In this document: piece after piece, positions 63,412-64,000 of the stretch | How the letters are laid out: each line of letters begins with the position of its first letter | How positions within the stretch are numbered: the first letter of the stretch is position 1 | Assembly: GCA_016861185.1 (NCBI GenBank) | Contig: BOKW01000005.1 | Location: forward strand, 248,001-312,000 | Direction of reading: 5' to 3' | Source of the DNA: Betaproteobacteria bacterium | GTDB lineage: Bacteria > Pseudomonadota > Gammaproteobacteria > Burkholderiales > Burkholderiaceae_F | Length of the DNA stretch: 64,000 bases | Made by a program: the position numbers and the translations under genes | Notes under the pieces: model-generated | Told to the model about the DNA's origin: nothing | The model's input: only the letters and a program-made list of their open reading frames with translations | The model's database searches: none

Positions 63412-63951
63412 CTACTTGAGCGCGTCTGCCAGGAACAGCCGCGCCTGCTCCCAGTCGCGCCGCACGGTGCGGTCGGTGACGCCGAGCGCTTGCGCGATTT
63501 CCGCTTCCGTCAGTCCGCCGAAGTAACGCATCTCCACCACTTGGGTCATCCGTTCGTCGACCTTCGCCAACTCGGCGAGCGCTTCGTGCACGCGCAGGAT
63601 CTCGGCTTCGCCCGCCACGCGGCCGTCGACGAGCTGCGTGCTGAACGTGACGTGCGCGGCGTCGCCGCCGCGCCGCTCAGCGAGCCGCTGCCGCGCGAAG
63701 TCGACGATGATCGACCGCATCACCCGACCTGCATAAACGAGAAATCGCGCCCGATCCGGAAACTGGACTTCGTGATTGGCAGCCAGCTTCAGGAAGGTCT
63801 CGTGCACCAGCGCGGTGGTATCGAGCAGCGTGTTGCGTCCGCCGCTGCGCAGGCGCGCCCGCGCGAGCTGCCGCAGCTCGCGGTACGTCGAATCGAACAG
63901 CGCGTCGACCTGCGGCGCTTCGCCGTCCCGCGCTTCGCCTACCGGTGACAT
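63412..63951 (-). CDS. ECF-type RNA polymerase sigma factor (kinase-associated group)
   Basis: The 179-residue protein has region 2 (LFDSTYRELRQLARARL, then LVHETFLKLA, RFLVYAGRVMRSIIVDFARQR) and region 4 (VVEMRYFGGLTEAEIAQALGVTDRTVRRDWEQARLFL). It belongs to the Sigma70_ECF group found with serine/threonine kinases (ECF43-like). In region 2.2 canonical ECFs read DAED before LVQE; here the sequence is D44-T45-T46-A47. In the EcfP/PknT pair of Vibrio, a threonine in this region is phosphorylated to activate the factor. AAGGGGGT precedes the ATG. Only 49 bp of upstream sequence is in the window, with a GC-rich inverted repeat. Confidence 0.92.
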   Translation of the reverse strand: MSPVGEARDGEAPQVDALFDSTYRELRQLARARLRSGGRNTLLDTTALVHETFLKLAANHEVQFPDRARFLVYAGRVMRSIIVDFARQRLAERRGGDAAHVTFSTQLVDGRVAGEAEILRVHEALAELAKVDERMTQVVEMRYFGGLTEAEIAQALGVTDRTVRRDWEQARLFLADALK

Positions 63952-64000
63952 CGATACCCCCTTCCGTCCCGATCCGGGGGCGGCCGCCCCGGAACGAAAT

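Overview
The window is about 70% GC, densely coded chromosome, with no tRNA, rRNA, CRISPR array, integrase or intact insertion sequence seen. The gene content points to a betaproteobacterium of the order Burkholderiales. It carries a DUF3567 gene, a family essentially confined to that group, and two blocks with Burkholderiales-type order: fmt-rsmB-DUF4390-ntrY-ntrX-trkA, and LysM-dprA-smg-topB beside def. I cannot name a genus. No gene-free stretch exceeds about 250 bases; the longer gaps (17217-17465, 31231-31482, 51371-51579, 59385-59572, 60155-60373) are described below or hold listed sites.

Layout: 0-5.2 kb holds a partial gene, a GT51 transglycosylase, a type II P-type ATPase and a CaCA antiporter. 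5.2-10.5 kb holds a lipoprotein, an unknown protein, metH and DUF3567. 10.5-13.3 kb holds pcaD, a small CobW/G3E-like remnant and trkH. 13.4-17.2 kb is a TRAP transporter operon lying between trkH and trkA. 17.4-25.1 kb runs trkA, ntrX, ntrY, DUF4390, rsmB, fmt. 25.2-30.5 kb holds a WS/DGAT acyltransferase, two alpha/beta hydrolases and a LytS/LytTR pair, which separate fmt from def. 30.7-37.3 kb holds def, a LysM protein, dprA, smg and topB. 37.3-47.9 kb is a mixed run: DUF2905, HpcH aldolase, nucleotidyltransferase, EF-hand lipoprotein, EAL/HDOD-like protein, MFS/spermidine-synthase fusion, ketopantoate-reductase-like protein, GNAT/FeeM-like protein, fructosamine kinase, SET protein, DUF1993. 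47.9-51.4 kb is a metal module: MerC-like, MerR-type regulator and a divergent CopA. 51.4-53.5 kb holds dispersed repeats and a DEDDh/GIY-YIG nuclease. 53.5-60.2 kb is an envelope/secreted-protein cluster, all on the minus strand. 60.4-64 kb holds a PIN-domain remnant, a transmembrane serine/threonine kinase and its ECF sigma factor.

How genes work together: the strongest system-level signal is at the right end. The ECF sigma factor lacks most of the acidic motif in region 2.2 and has threonines there. It sits directly upstream of a Hanks-type kinase with TPR-like C-terminal sequence. Two nearby secreted-protein genes share the same bipartite promoter-like motif (TGTCCGG, 15 nt, GCGTTCTTAC) at the same distance, 66-67 nt, from their start codons. 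I infer a phosphorylation-controlled sigma factor driving an uncharacterised envelope operon that includes a 683-residue beta-barrel. A second clear unit is the MerR/CopA/MerC module, whose divergent promoter has the exact mer-operon geometry (19-bp spacer, CCGTAC dyad) although the pump has copper-type motifs.

Several short palindromic repeats are embedded in frame inside housekeeping genes (metH, ntrY, rsmB, the ketopantoate-reductase-like gene), so repeat invasion of coding sequence is a theme of this genome.
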